From: Dehalococcoidia bacterium
GTDB lineage: Bacteria > Chloroflexota > Dehalococcoidia > UBA6926
Assembly (NCBI GenBank): GCA_029941095.1
Contig: JAPYRO010000019.1
Span: 1-12,149, forward strand
Length of the DNA: 12,149 bases
Reading direction: 5' to 3'
Below the pieces are notes generated by a model. That model had not been told where the DNA came from. It saw only the letters and a program-made list of their open reading frames with translations, and searched no databases. Both the position numbers and the translations under genes were made by a program. Of this stretch, positions 1-7,602 are shown piece after piece. The first letter of the stretch is position 1, and every line of letters begins with the position of its first letter.

Positions 1-430
1 GAGTAGGGCTCCCAGGATTAATGCACAAAACGTTTTTTACTTTAACAACTTCCTCTGTATGGGTATCTCCAAACACTATTATATCAACTGGTTGACCAAA
101 CTCATTATCCATAACAGATTCTATTGTTCTTCTGGGAGGGATCTCTGGGATTGCCAGTCCATGGGTAAGTCCAATGTTAAAACCTTCCACGCTAATTACC
201 CTTGTCGGTTCTATTCTGGGGTCCTTTATTTTCCTGAAAAAATCACCATTACCTTCACACGCTAGCGTCGGCGCCACTTTTTCCAGCCAGTCGAGACAAG
301 CAGGATCATAAATATCTCCAGCGTGTAAAATCATTTCCACTTTGTAAGAAGAAAATACTTCCAGAACTGAGTCGGGAAGCGATATAGGAGCCTCGGGATA
401 ATGGGTATCTGAAATCAAACCAATATTCAT
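1..430 (-). CDS. YfcE/MJ0936-type metallophosphoesterase, C-terminus cut by left edge
   Basis: This is a calcineurin-like phosphodiesterase of the small single-domain YfcE/MJ0936 group, which hydrolyses phosphodiester bonds with two divalent metals; the natural substrate is not evident. The 143 residues present show the family motifs in order: SDTH (residues 7-10), AGD (37-39), the EGNGD block (59-63), THG (89-91), GDTHTE (121-126) and NPGSPT (138-143). The metal ligands D8, H10, D39, N61, H90 and H124 are therefore all present. The family is usually 150-180 residues, so only a short tail is missing beyond base 1. The ATG at 430 is preceded by a good ribosome-binding site (AGGAG, minus strand). 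The gene starts 23 bases after the rnhC stop codon and is probably cotranscribed with it. Confidence 0.88.
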   Translation of the reverse strand, partial: MNIGLISDTHYPEAPISLPDSVLEVFSSYKVEMILHAGDIYDPACLDWLEKVAPTLACEGNGDFFRKIKDPRIEPTRVISVEGFNIGLTHGLAIPEIPPRRTIESVMDNEFGQPVDIIVFGDTHTEEVVKVKNVLCINPGSPT

Positions 431-453
431 AAAAAACTTCTCCTACTATTTTT

Positions 454-1482
454 TTACGGTAATACTCGTGTAGTGTTTTTGAAATCCATTTTCACGTTAT
501 TATTTAACCACTCTAGACCTTTTTGGTTTAAGATTTTTCGAGCATCTTCATCTACTTTTGGCCCTGCACCTTTTGAAATATTAAAACCAATCTCTTGAGA
601 TAGTTTATCTAATTCCTCCAGCCAAATTGCTCTAGCAATAATGGAAGCTGAGGCTACTGCGAGGTCATTTGCATCGGCCTTGGGTGTTTGAATAAATTGT
701 GTTTGGTTGAACATTGGGTATTTTTCAGCTAGAGAATGCAGTTTAGGCATAGTTTTCCTATCAAATTGGTCTACTATCACCGGTAAATCTTCTAAATGGA
801 GCGGGTTTGTTTTTTTCGATTGACGGGATAGCAACTGTTCGATTGCTGTCGAATGTCCGAGCCCGATTAGCGTATTCAAGTTGGAAGTTTTTGCATTATG
901 TAACTTGTTATAGTCCAACGGGGAGTAACTAAATATTTCGAAGTCTGATAAGTTGTTTTTTAAAGCTTCTGCTAAATTTCTATTTTGACTATCTGTGAAT
1001 TGCTTACTGTCTCTTATACCAAAAACATGCGTGCTTAGAAGTTCTTCGATTGTAGCTCTACTAGTTTCATCTAATAATACAGCGCATATTATGATTGGCC
1101 CGAAATAGTCACCTTTTCCGGACTCATCGGATCCTACACGCGCTAGATTTTTGTATTTTGTAAGGGACTTTCTTCTGACGTCGCTCTTTGTTTCTTTGTT
1201 TCCTAGCAAGCCGCCTTGAGTGCCAGGTTGCCCGTTTAAATCTCTAGCGATAATGTTTGCTTGTTCAAATATTGGGTCGTTAAAAACTATTCTCGATCCG
1301 GGTTTAGTTTTCGAATAATATATGTTTATTATCCGCTCTCCATGGCTAGTATTGAATTTATATTGAATACCACTTTGTATCTTATGTTCATAAAACGATT
1401 CAGAATTATTTTCAATCCAACTCCGTAAGTACGTAGTGGTTTCTTTAAAATCCAGTCCTACATTTATACTTTTTGGGCTCAT
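454..1482 (-). CDS. rnhC: Ribonuclease HIII
   Basis: This protein cleaves the RNA strand of RNA-DNA hybrids, removing R-loops and primer remnants in the cytoplasm. It has 342 residues. The N-terminal ~85 residues fit the TBP-like substrate-binding domain that distinguishes RNase HIII from RNase HII. The catalytic domain begins with GSDESGKGDYFGP (117-129), giving D119 and E120, and continues with GIRDSK (155-160), IVDQFD (236-241, catalytic D238) and the ASASIIAR helix (277-284). The fourth acidic position falls on D270 in a KADAND context. Family members that I recall carry Glu there, and Asp is the RNase HII state, so this residue is worth checking. The length matches the family (about 300-340). 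The start at 1482 has only a weak purine-rich upstream stretch. The gene is divergent from the methyltransferase-Maf gene and leads into the metallophosphoesterase. Confidence 0.92.
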   Translation of the reverse strand: MSPKSINVGLDFKETTTYLRSWIENNSESFYEHKIQSGIQYKFNTSHGERIINIYYSKTKPGSRIVFNDPIFEQANIIARDLNGQPGTQGGLLGNKETKSDVRRKSLTKYKNLARVGSDESGKGDYFGPIIICAVLLDETSRATIEELLSTHVFGIRDSKQFTDSQNRNLAEALKNNLSDFEIFSYSPLDYNKLHNAKTSNLNTLIGLGHSTAIEQLLSRQSKKTNPLHLEDLPVIVDQFDRKTMPKLHSLAEKYPMFNQTQFIQTPKADANDLAVASASIIARAIWLEELDKLSQEIGFNISKGAGPKVDEDARKILNQKGLEWLNNNVKMDFKNTTRVLP

Positions 1483-1509
1483 TGCTCGGTTCTCTTTTTC
1501 TGGTTTAGT

Positions 1510-1531
1510 TAAATAGATTCTAATCTATTTA
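1510..1531. repeat. 22-bp palindrome in the divergent rnhC / rlmD-maf spacer, candidate operator
   Basis: Two perfect 10-base arms, TAAATAGATT and AATCTATTTA, flank a 2-base centre CT. A partial second copy, ATAGATTACTAAT, lies at 1557-1569 and matches the core ATAGATTCTAAT at 1513-1524 apart from one inserted A. The two copies are 44 bases apart, about four helical turns. Position and symmetry suit binding by a dimeric regulator. It is very AT-rich, so chance symmetry is possible, and no regulator gene is visible nearby. Confidence 0.45.
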
Positions 1532-1590
1532 TTTCATTAATCCTATATATATGCCGATAGATTACTAATTTAAGATATTTCTTTTATTTG

Positions 1591-1619
1591 TTGAACGACG
1601 GCACCAGGCTTAGTATTCT
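1591..1619 (+). promoter_or_regulatory. Sigma70-type promoter of rlmD-maf, predicted to give a leaderless mRNA
   Basis: The -35 TTGAAC (1591-1596) and the -10 TATTCT (1614-1619) are separated by exactly 17 bases. Only six bases (1620-1625) lie between the -10 and the ATG at 1626, so the standard start site would be the A of the start codon. No Shine-Dalgarno sequence precedes this ATG, which agrees with a leaderless transcript. Confidence 0.5.
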
Positions 1620-1625
1620 GTACTT

Positions 1626-3545
1626 ATGAAATCTAGTCGAAAAAAACATAGACGGTTTAAGCCTTCATTTGCAGCTCAAGTAAGAATGGATACTAAGAAC
1701 CCTGTAGTTAATGCAAAACTTACTGGGTTTAACAACCATGGAGATGCTACAGGGATCACCGAAGATGGTGAAAATATCGATGTAGCATTTGGCATTCCGG
1801 AAGAAGATGTACAAGTTGAGATTCTAGGCCGGAGAGAGGGTACTCTCTATGGGAGAGTGGTTAAGATAAATTCTGCTTCTAGTAGTCGTAAAGAGCCGGA
1901 ATGCCCCCACTTTGGACAGTGTGGTGGTTGCCAACTCCAGCATATTGATTATGATAAACAGTTGCAGTTAAAACGCGATATCGTTATTAAATCATTAAGA
2001 GAAATAGCTCAAATTATAGACCCTGCAGTTTCACAGATGATCAAATCTCCATTGAATTGGGGATATAGGAATAATGCTAGATTTACTGTAAGGAATGATG
2101 GAGAGATTGGTTTTACAAATTGGATAACACACCAATTTGAATCTATAAAATATTGCCATATAATGGATCCTCGAATTAATGAAATAAAAAACCAACTAAA
2201 AGATTCATTAAATTCAAGCGACAGCCAATTGTCGGTCAGGGTAGGAGCCAATACTGATTCTTACATGATTCAACCTAATCTTTCGGATCGAGATATCCCT
2301 CTTAATTTTGAAACAGGCCAGCCTCAACATAGTGAAAAACTGTTAGGATTCAATTTTCAAGTTTCTTCACCCTCATTTTTCCAGGTTAATACTCGCCAGG
2401 CGGAAAAAATGGTAAATCTGATCAGAGAAAAACTGAACCCAAATGGATTGGAAACTTTAGTTGATGCTTATGCAGGAGTTGGCGTTTTTGCTGGGTTACT
2501 GAGTCCTTACTATGCAAATATTATTGCAGTGGAAGAGTCAGCAGCTGCCGTGAAAGACGCTAAGCAGAATCTTTTAGGATTATCTAACATCGATTTAATC
2601 CAAGAAAAAACTGAACTGGTAATGCAGAATGAAAATTTTATAATTGATCATTTGATATTAGATCCTCCTAGATCGGGTTGTGATCAATCTGTTTTAGATT
2701 CCATAATAGAAAACAAGCCAGAAAAGGTAGCTTATGTATCTTGCGACCCAATCACTTTATCGAGAGATCTATCATATCTAGTCTTGGGTGGGTTTTCTAT
2801 TAAAGAAGTTATTCCTATAGACATGTTCCCACAAACCTCCCACATTGAGTCCTTAACTATTCTTGAGCGACCTACTAGACAGTCTTATATTCTTGCATCG
2901 ACATCCAAAAGGCGCATTGAATTGCTACAATCGGCTAATTTCAAGGGTACAATTCTCGGGCCAACGTTAAAAGAAGAGCTATTTTCAAACACTTTACCGT
3001 CAAACATTTCCCCTTCGAATTATGCTACAGAAATTGCTTTAGCTAAAGTTAAGTCAATAGGTAACAAATCTAAGATACCTGTTCTCGCAGCAGACACTAT
3101 CGTTGTTTCTTCGAACGGAGAAATCTTAGGCAAACCAAAAGACGCCAAGGATGCTCGTAAAATGCTATATACCCTGAGAGGAGATGTCCATGAAGTTATA
3201 ACAGCTGTCGCATTGATCAATCCTATTTCTCAAGAAATTTACTCGAATTCTACTACCACGACCGTTACATTTAGAGACTGCTCAGACAAAGAAATCGAGG
3301 ATTATATTATCGCTGGTAATCCCTATGAGAAAGCTGGAGGATACGGAATACAGGATAAAGAGTTGAATCCTGTAGAAATGTATCATGGTTGCCCGTTGAA
3401 TATATTAGGGTTGCCTCTTTGCTCAGTACAACAATTGTTTGGGAATATTGGAATGAACCCTTTCAGGCCTATTTATCATCAAACTGGTAAATTTCTACAT
3501 CAAAATTGTACTAAGATATTTTCCAGATGGATGGACTCACTATGA
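1626..3545 (+). CDS. rlmD-maf: Fusion: RlmD/RlmCD-type RNA uracil-C5 methyltransferase + Maf nucleotide pyrophosphatase
   Basis: A single uninterrupted 639-residue ORF holds two complete enzymes. Residues ~22-85 form a TRAM RNA-binding domain. Residues 93-177 hold the four cysteines of a [4Fe-4S] cluster (C93, C99, C102, C177), as in RlmD/RlmCD. Residues ~240-415 form the SAM methyltransferase with FFQVN (251-255), DAYAGVGVFAG (280-290), LDPPRSG (345-351) and the catalytic cysteine C373 in VSCDP. This half methylates a uridine, probably in 23S rRNA, to m5U. Maf begins about seven residues after the usual methyltransferase end: LASTSKRR (423-430), AADT with catalytic base D490, LGKP (501-504) and GGYGIQ (571-576). 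These are the residues of active dTTP/UTP-type Maf proteins. A ~35-residue tail follows. No in-frame start or ribosome-binding site lies at the junction, so the fusion is real at sequence level. The next gene overlaps its stop as ATGA. Which uridine is modified cannot be told. Confidence 0.9.
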   Translation: MKSSRKKHRRFKPSFAAQVRMDTKNPVVNAKLTGFNNHGDATGITEDGENIDVAFGIPEEDVQVEILGRREGTLYGRVVKINSASSSRKEPECPHFGQCGGCQLQHIDYDKQLQLKRDIVIKSLREIAQIIDPAVSQMIKSPLNWGYRNNARFTVRNDGEIGFTNWITHQFESIKYCHIMDPRINEIKNQLKDSLNSSDSQLSVRVGANTDSYMIQPNLSDRDIPLNFETGQPQHSEKLLGFNFQVSSPSFFQVNTRQAEKMVNLIREKLNPNGLETLVDAYAGVGVFAGLLSPYYANIIAVEESAAAVKDAKQNLLGLSNIDLIQEKTELVMQNENFIIDHLILDPPRSGCDQSVLDSIIENKPEKVAYVSCDPITLSRDLSYLVLGGFSIKEVIPIDMFPQTSHIESLTILERPTRQSYILASTSKRRIELLQSANFKGTILGPTLKEELFSNTLPSNISPSNYATEIALAKVKSIGNKSKIPVLAADTIVVSSNGEILGKPKDAKDARKMLYTLRGDVHEVITAVALINPISQEIYSNSTTTTVTFRDCSDKEIEDYIIAGNPYEKAGGYGIQDKELNPVEMYHGCPLNILGLPLCSVQQLFGNIGMNPFRPIYHQTGKFLHQNCTKIFSRWMDSL

Positions 3546-4039
3546 ATTTCAGTGATTTAGTGATTATTACTATTCGTTGGTTACACGTTATGGCTACGAT
3601 AACGTGGATCGGAGGCAATATTATTTTTTATGTTGTACTAAAACCAAGCGCAAGCGAAATCAAATCTAATCCAAACTTTAAATCCTTCGGTCAGTCATTT
3701 GGTGAAATAGTTGAATTATCTAAATGGGTGTTGATTATAACGGGCGCTCTTTTAACCCTAGATAATTTGGCAACCAGAATTGAGATCCCATATTTTACAA
3801 TTTTAACTTTAAAGGTCGCTCTCTCATTTCTGATGTTTATTATGGGATATAGATCGGTAAAAAAATCGCCGGTATACAATAGTAATAATAGTTTTAGGAT
3901 GCTATTTTCCAACCGATTCAATGCATATAAATTAACCCAATTTTCGAGCCAAATTTTAGGGCAAGTGACTACAAGAAACACGATTTTTGTTTTAGGCCCA
4001 ATAGTTGTCTTTCTTGGGATTGCGTTAAGGATGATATAA
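3542..4039 (+). CDS. CopD-like small integral membrane protein, function unknown
   Basis: This 165-residue protein has four likely membrane helices, at about residues 5-32, 61-79, 85-104 and 143-164. Its first helix carries the pattern RWLHVMATITWIGG, which resembles the CopD / HemJ-like group of four-helix membrane proteins where the helix-1 histidine can bind haem or copper. Identity beyond that is uncertain. I chose the ATG at 3542 because its first bases overlap the TGA of the upstream fusion gene as ATGA, a usual sign of translational coupling. An in-frame ATG at 3527 is the alternative and would add five residues. No obvious functional link to RNA methylation or nucleotide cleanup is visible. 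Confidence 0.7.
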   Translation: MNFSDLVIITIRWLHVMATITWIGGNIIFYVVLKPSASEIKSNPNFKSFGQSFGEIVELSKWVLIITGALLTLDNLATRIEIPYFTILTLKVALSFLMFIMGYRSVKKSPVYNSNNSFRMLFSNRFNAYKLTQFSSQILGQVTTRNTIFVLGPIVVFLGIALRMI

Positions 4040-4192
4040 ATCTGGGGTTGAGGTACGTTTAATATTGAAATAATCTTACTCTAAGGCCGGATTCCTTGAA
4101 ATCACCTCATGTTTTTACAGGGTAAAAATTCAATTCTTTTCATGATTATTTTGTCTAAATGGGTTGTCTCACTAAAGTAAATTACTCCACAA

Positions 4193-5221
4193 TTAACCCT
4201 TTAATACTAATAATGACATAGTTAGGCTTAAGGTCAGCATGAACCCGATCACCGCTAATGCTGTTAGGGCGACTTTCGAGCCAAGCTTTATAACTTCTTT
4301 CAGGTCAACAGTGGTTCCTATGCCGACCATCGCGATAACAAATAAGTAATCACATATTGACCGAATAAATTCTGATTGTTCCTCGTTAATAAATCCTGCA
4401 GTTTTTAATACTGAAAGAAATAGAAACCCCAGGATAAACCAAGGGATGTTGTTCAATGCATTTCTATATTTTGTTAGTGGATTTGTTTGAGGTTCTGTCA
4501 CGGTTCCTTGTCGGAGATTTAAAATCAACTGGGTTGTAATTAATATTGGGCCCAATAATATAACACGAGATAGTTTGACAAGAGTTGCGACTGACGCAGA
4601 AGTAACACTAACGCTGGCGGAAGCTGCGTAAACCTGAGCTACGGCGTATACCGTCATACCCGCTACTATTCCGTATTGATAATCGTTCAACCCGACGACC
4701 GGTGATAAAAGTGGCAAAAGAATAATTTGAGATGCTCCGATAACGCTACTAATTCCAAGCACAGTGGCTAATTGAGAAGGGCTTGCTTTAATTATCGGGG
4801 CAATGGCGATTGCTGCTGCATTACCACATACTGAATTACTCACTCCTATAAGAATAGCTACCTTGTGATCAAGTTTTAGAATGTAGTACCCGACAAGGAA
4901 TGCGACTAAGAGGCCAAAAACGACTCCTAAGATAATTAATATAGACAGTGATATACCGCCAGTTACTAAATATGTCATACTAATGCTTCCTCCAAGCAGT
5001 AGTATGGATGCCTCAAGCAGGTACTTTCCCATGAATTTAGAGCCTTCAGTATACCAATTTTTATCCCCTGACAAGTTACCGAATAGAACTCCGAAAATCA
5101 GTGCAAGTAACAATGGGTCAAATATCCTGCTCTGGCTGACAGTAGATATGAGATAAATTAGGGTGCCGCCCAATATGCACAGTACGGCTCCAGGCCCTTT
5201 TGTGAACAAGAAATTACTCAT
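4193..5221 (-). CDS. YeiH/UPF0324 family putative anion (sulfate) exporter
   Basis: This polytopic membrane protein of 342 residues has about ten hydrophobic helices. Its signatures match the YeiH/UPF0324 family, often labelled putative sulfate exporter: GVSNSVCGNAAAIA in the middle, then a helix with LGISSVIGASQIILLPLL, GMTVYAVAQVYAASASVS, and LVKLSRVILLGP. The substrate is not shown by sequence. The ATG at 5221 starts 15 bases after the pheA stop and gives the usual family length; neither it nor the GTG at 5287 has a strong ribosome-binding site. Using the GTG would add 22 polar residues and overlap pheA by 52 bases. The gene is last in the aromatic operon by position, with no visible metabolic reason to be there. 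Confidence 0.85.
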   Translation of the reverse strand: MSNFLFTKGPGAVLCILGGTLIYLISTVSQSRIFDPLLLALIFGVLFGNLSGDKNWYTEGSKFMGKYLLEASILLLGGSISMTYLVTGGISLSILIILGVVFGLLVAFLVGYYILKLDHKVAILIGVSNSVCGNAAAIAIAPIIKASPSQLATVLGISSVIGASQIILLPLLSPVVGLNDYQYGIVAGMTVYAVAQVYAASASVSVTSASVATLVKLSRVILLGPILITTQLILNLRQGTVTEPQTNPLTKYRNALNNIPWFILGFLFLSVLKTAGFINEEQSEFIRSICDYLFVIAMVGIGTTVDLKEVIKLGSKVALTALAVIGFMLTLSLTMSLLVLKG

Positions 5222-5235
5222 AAGCGGCTGTACAT

Positions 5236-6111
5236 CTATTTTACTGAGAAACGGGGATAACTTCCTAAAAGTCTTATTTGCTTGCACACAGAATTCGATC
5301 CGCTGTTCAGTAAATCATAGGATTCCTTGAGCGACGTTTCTGTTATGTGACCTAGAAATTCTGCAAAGAAAGTGTACTCCCAAATTCCAGCAGATCTATC
5401 TAATTTCGATGGTCTTGACTGCAACATTGTTGCGCTTAACCCGCGGCTTGAAAACGTGTTGAGAACGGAAACTAAGGCTCCAGATTCGTTTTCCACGTCG
5501 AAACTGAAGGTAGTTTTATCGTTTCCGCTGGGGTTCGAGGGTCCTTCCGGTCCCAGGATCCAAAATCTAGTGACGTTATCCTTTTCATCTTCCATGTTTT
5601 CCATAAGAATTTGAAGATTGTATTTTTTAGCTGCGATTGCAGGAGCTATGGCAGCTGAGCCTGTTTCTGTTGAGTGGGCGGCTCTTTCTGCTCCTCTTGC
5701 AGTACTAGCTTCAGTTATGATTTCTATCTTATGGCCTAATTCTTTTTCTAAAGAATCTATATGTTTTCGACATTGACTAATAGCTTGTTGATGAGAATAA
5801 ATTCGTGTTATTTCCTGCATCTTACCGTTTGATAAAAGATGGTGGGCTATCGGAAGTATTATTTCTCCCACAACACTGACGTGATCGGTAGTGAGAACTG
5901 CGTCCATAGTGGTTCCCACTATTCCTTCAAATACGTTCTCAATAGCTAGGACTCCGTAATCTATAGCTGAGTTCTTTATTTCTTGGCAGATTGCGTAGGT
6001 TTCCATTGGTATATAATTCGCTTTTGGTCCGAATTGTTCCATTGCCGCAAGATGGGTAAAAGTAGATTCTGGCTGAAGAAAGCCAACCTTGGGTGTTTCA
6101 ATTTGATTCAT
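5236..6111 (-). CDS. pheA: Prephenate dehydratase (phenylalanine biosynthesis) with ACT domain
   Basis: This enzyme converts prephenate to phenylpyruvate, the branch step to phenylalanine. It has 291 residues, the usual monofunctional form with no chorismate mutase domain. The catalytic domain has AIEN (56-59), SHQQAISQC (106-114) and TRFWILG (181-187), keeping the Asn, Ser, Gln and Thr known to matter in the E. coli enzyme. The ACT regulatory domain is residues ~199-287, with GAL (211-213) and QSRPSK (231-236), where the family normally has ESRP, the phenylalanine-binding motif. The opening motif is also unusual (LQPEST instead of the common GPxGT), so feedback sensitivity may differ. It starts 23 bases after the tyrS stop, with AGGG upstream of the ATG, and so probably shares the tyrS transcript. 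Confidence 0.93.
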   Translation of the reverse strand: MNQIETPKVGFLQPESTFTHLAAMEQFGPKANYIPMETYAICQEIKNSAIDYGVLAIENVFEGIVGTTMDAVLTTDHVSVVGEIILPIAHHLLSNGKMQEITRIYSHQQAISQCRKHIDSLEKELGHKIEIITEASTARGAERAAHSTETGSAAIAPAIAAKKYNLQILMENMEDEKDNVTRFWILGPEGPSNPSGNDKTTFSFDVENESGALVSVLNTFSSRGLSATMLQSRPSKLDRSAGIWEYTFFAEFLGHITETSLKESYDLLNSGSNSVCKQIRLLGSYPRFSVK

Positions 6112-6134
6112 CTTGTTTGCCCTTATATGTGAGG

Positions 6135-7388
6135 TTACCTAAACTTGAAGTAACCCCTATTTCCTATTTTGATTACTTTTCCTCGAATAGTTGAGCCTAA
6201 AACGATTTCATTAGGATCAGTATATTTTTTCTCTCCAATTTCAATTGCTCCCTGCTTTATGAGTCTTCTTGCATCGCCCTTGCTTGAAAGCTGATTCGTA
6301 AGGATGCAAAGATCCAATATAGATAATTCCTCCTGAGGTGGAACTGGTATTTCTAAAACATCTTCTCTTTGCTCACCTTCCGCTATAACTCTGTTAAATT
6401 CTTCGCGAGCATTGGTCGCTCGTTTTTCTCCATGAAAGATCTTTACTATTTCATAAGATAACCTGGACCTGTCTGGTCGCATTTCTTCTTTAGCATTGAT
6501 TCTATTTCTAACATTTTCCAATTCATTATCCGATATATCTGTAAAAACACTAAAAAATAATGGTAAAAGCTCGTCGTTTATTTGTGTTAATTTAAAATAC
6601 ATCTCTGCTGGTCGTTCGTCTAAGTCGACCGTATTGTTGTAGGTTTTGCTCATTTTCCTGCCGTCAAGGCCCGGAATCAAAGGAGTCATCAATACATGTT
6701 TAGCATGTTTATGAGTGGTACGAACAAAATCTCTTCCGACCAGCATATTAAACATTTGGTCTCTGCCACCTAATTCTATATCAACGTTCATGGCGACAGA
6801 GTCATACCCTTGCAGTATTGGGTAAAGAGTTTCATGCATGTACAAGGGTTTATTATCTTGAATCCTTTTTTGGAACATGTCACGCTCAATAAGCCTTTGC
6901 ACCGTTATTTGAGAAGATAAATTCATAATGTCTTGTAGTGATAATTTACTTAGCCACTCACTGTTATATTTGATTTCTATGGGGTTATTTTCTTGAAGAT
7001 CAAGCACCCTGGAAATCTGGTTAAGCCAATTAGAAGTGTTGCTGATTACTTGATCCTCTGATAGCTGCTTTCTTTCAACTGTTTGCCCTGATGGATCTCC
7101 GATTCTCGCTGTGAAATCCCCAACCAAAAATATTACTTTATGACCATTTAATTGGAACCAGCGTAATATTCTAAGAGACAAATAATGTCCCAGATGGAGG
7201 CTTGGGCTAGTTGGATCGAATCCTTGGTAAATTGTTAATCTATTTCCTGACTCAATGGCCTTATTTAGTTCATCTCTGACAATGATCTCTTCTATTAATC
7301 CTCTAGAAACAAGCCCATCTAGCGTTATGTTTCCTAAAGCTTCATTGGCTTCGGGTATGTGGAAAGATTCTGTTTTATTTTGGCTCAT
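6135..7388 (-). CDS. tyrS: Tyrosyl-tRNA synthetase
   Basis: This class I aminoacyl-tRNA synthetase charges tRNA-Tyr. It has 417 residues. The Rossmann core carries YQGFDPTSPSLHLGH (54-68, HIGH motif), VGDFTARIGDPSG (89-101), YPILQGYDSV (189-198), GGRDQ (207-211) and GRKMSKT (243-249, KMSKS motif with a final Thr). The helical anticodon domain follows, and residues ~355-417 form an S4 RNA-binding domain (SSKGDARRLIKQGAIEIG) that grips the long variable arm of tRNA-Tyr. AAAGG lies upstream of the ATG at suitable spacing. The cognate tRNA gene ends 80 bases upstream on the same strand, and DAHP synthase lies before that. No terminator is evident in those gaps, so the gene is probably under the same leader attenuator. 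Confidence 0.96.
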   Translation of the reverse strand: MSQNKTESFHIPEANEALGNITLDGLVSRGLIEEIIVRDELNKAIESGNRLTIYQGFDPTSPSLHLGHYLSLRILRWFQLNGHKVIFLVGDFTARIGDPSGQTVERKQLSEDQVISNTSNWLNQISRVLDLQENNPIEIKYNSEWLSKLSLQDIMNLSSQITVQRLIERDMFQKRIQDNKPLYMHETLYPILQGYDSVAMNVDIELGGRDQMFNMLVGRDFVRTTHKHAKHVLMTPLIPGLDGRKMSKTYNNTVDLDERPAEMYFKLTQINDELLPLFFSVFTDISDNELENVRNRINAKEEMRPDRSRLSYEIVKIFHGEKRATNAREEFNRVIAEGEQREDVLEIPVPPQEELSILDLCILTNQLSSKGDARRLIKQGAIEIGEKKYTDPNEIVLGSTIRGKVIKIGNRGYFKFR

Positions 7389-7468
7389 TTATTGGTTACC
7401 TTTGTTAGTGTCTCGGATGTTAACAATAATACGCCTTTTAGTGTAACAATATTTTCAATAAAACATTT

Positions 7469-7555
7469 TGGTGGCAGGAGAAGGATTCGAACCTTCGTAG
7501 CCCTTAGGGCGCCAAGTTTACAGCCTGGTGCGTTTGACCGCTCCGCCATCCTGCC
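7469..7555 (-). tRNA. tRNA-Tyr(GUA), CCA encoded
   Basis: The gene folds as a class II tRNA. The acceptor stem is GGCAGGA (7555-7549) with TCCTGCC (7479-7473), followed by discriminator A at 7472 and an encoded CCA at 7471-7469. The anticodon arm is CCAGG / CTTGG with loop CTGTAAA, placing the anticodon GTA at 7521-7519. A long variable arm follows (around CGCCCTAAGGGC), typical of bacterial tRNA-Tyr. The T arm is GAAGG-TTCGAAT-CCTTC. It sits between the DAHP synthase gene and tyrS on the same strand. Confidence 0.97.
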
Positions 7556-7602
7556 TTCAGAGGGTAGTTTACCTTCGATCTAGCTATTATTGCTAGTTAT
7601 TG

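Noticed and set aside
59..265. 68-residue plus-strand open frame at the left edge
   Set aside because: It lies antisense to the metallophosphoesterase, whose motifs are complete in the opposite strand, and its protein has no family features.
4112..4128. Hairpin TTTTTAC-AGG-GTAAAAA between convergent genes as a bidirectional terminator
   Set aside because: The stem is almost all A-T, the loop is three bases, and no T-run follows on either strand beyond the stem itself. The 4040-4192 spacer has no convincing terminator.
5222..5287. GTG start giving the YeiH-family gene a 52-base overlap with pheA
   Set aside because: The extra 22 residues are polar, exceed the family length and lie inside the pheA reading frame. 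The ATG at 5221 is simpler, although its ribosome-binding site is also weak.
7359..7583. Plus-strand open frame running across the tRNA-Tyr gene
   Set aside because: It is antisense to tyrS and to a well-formed tRNA, with no ribosome-binding site or recognisable domain.
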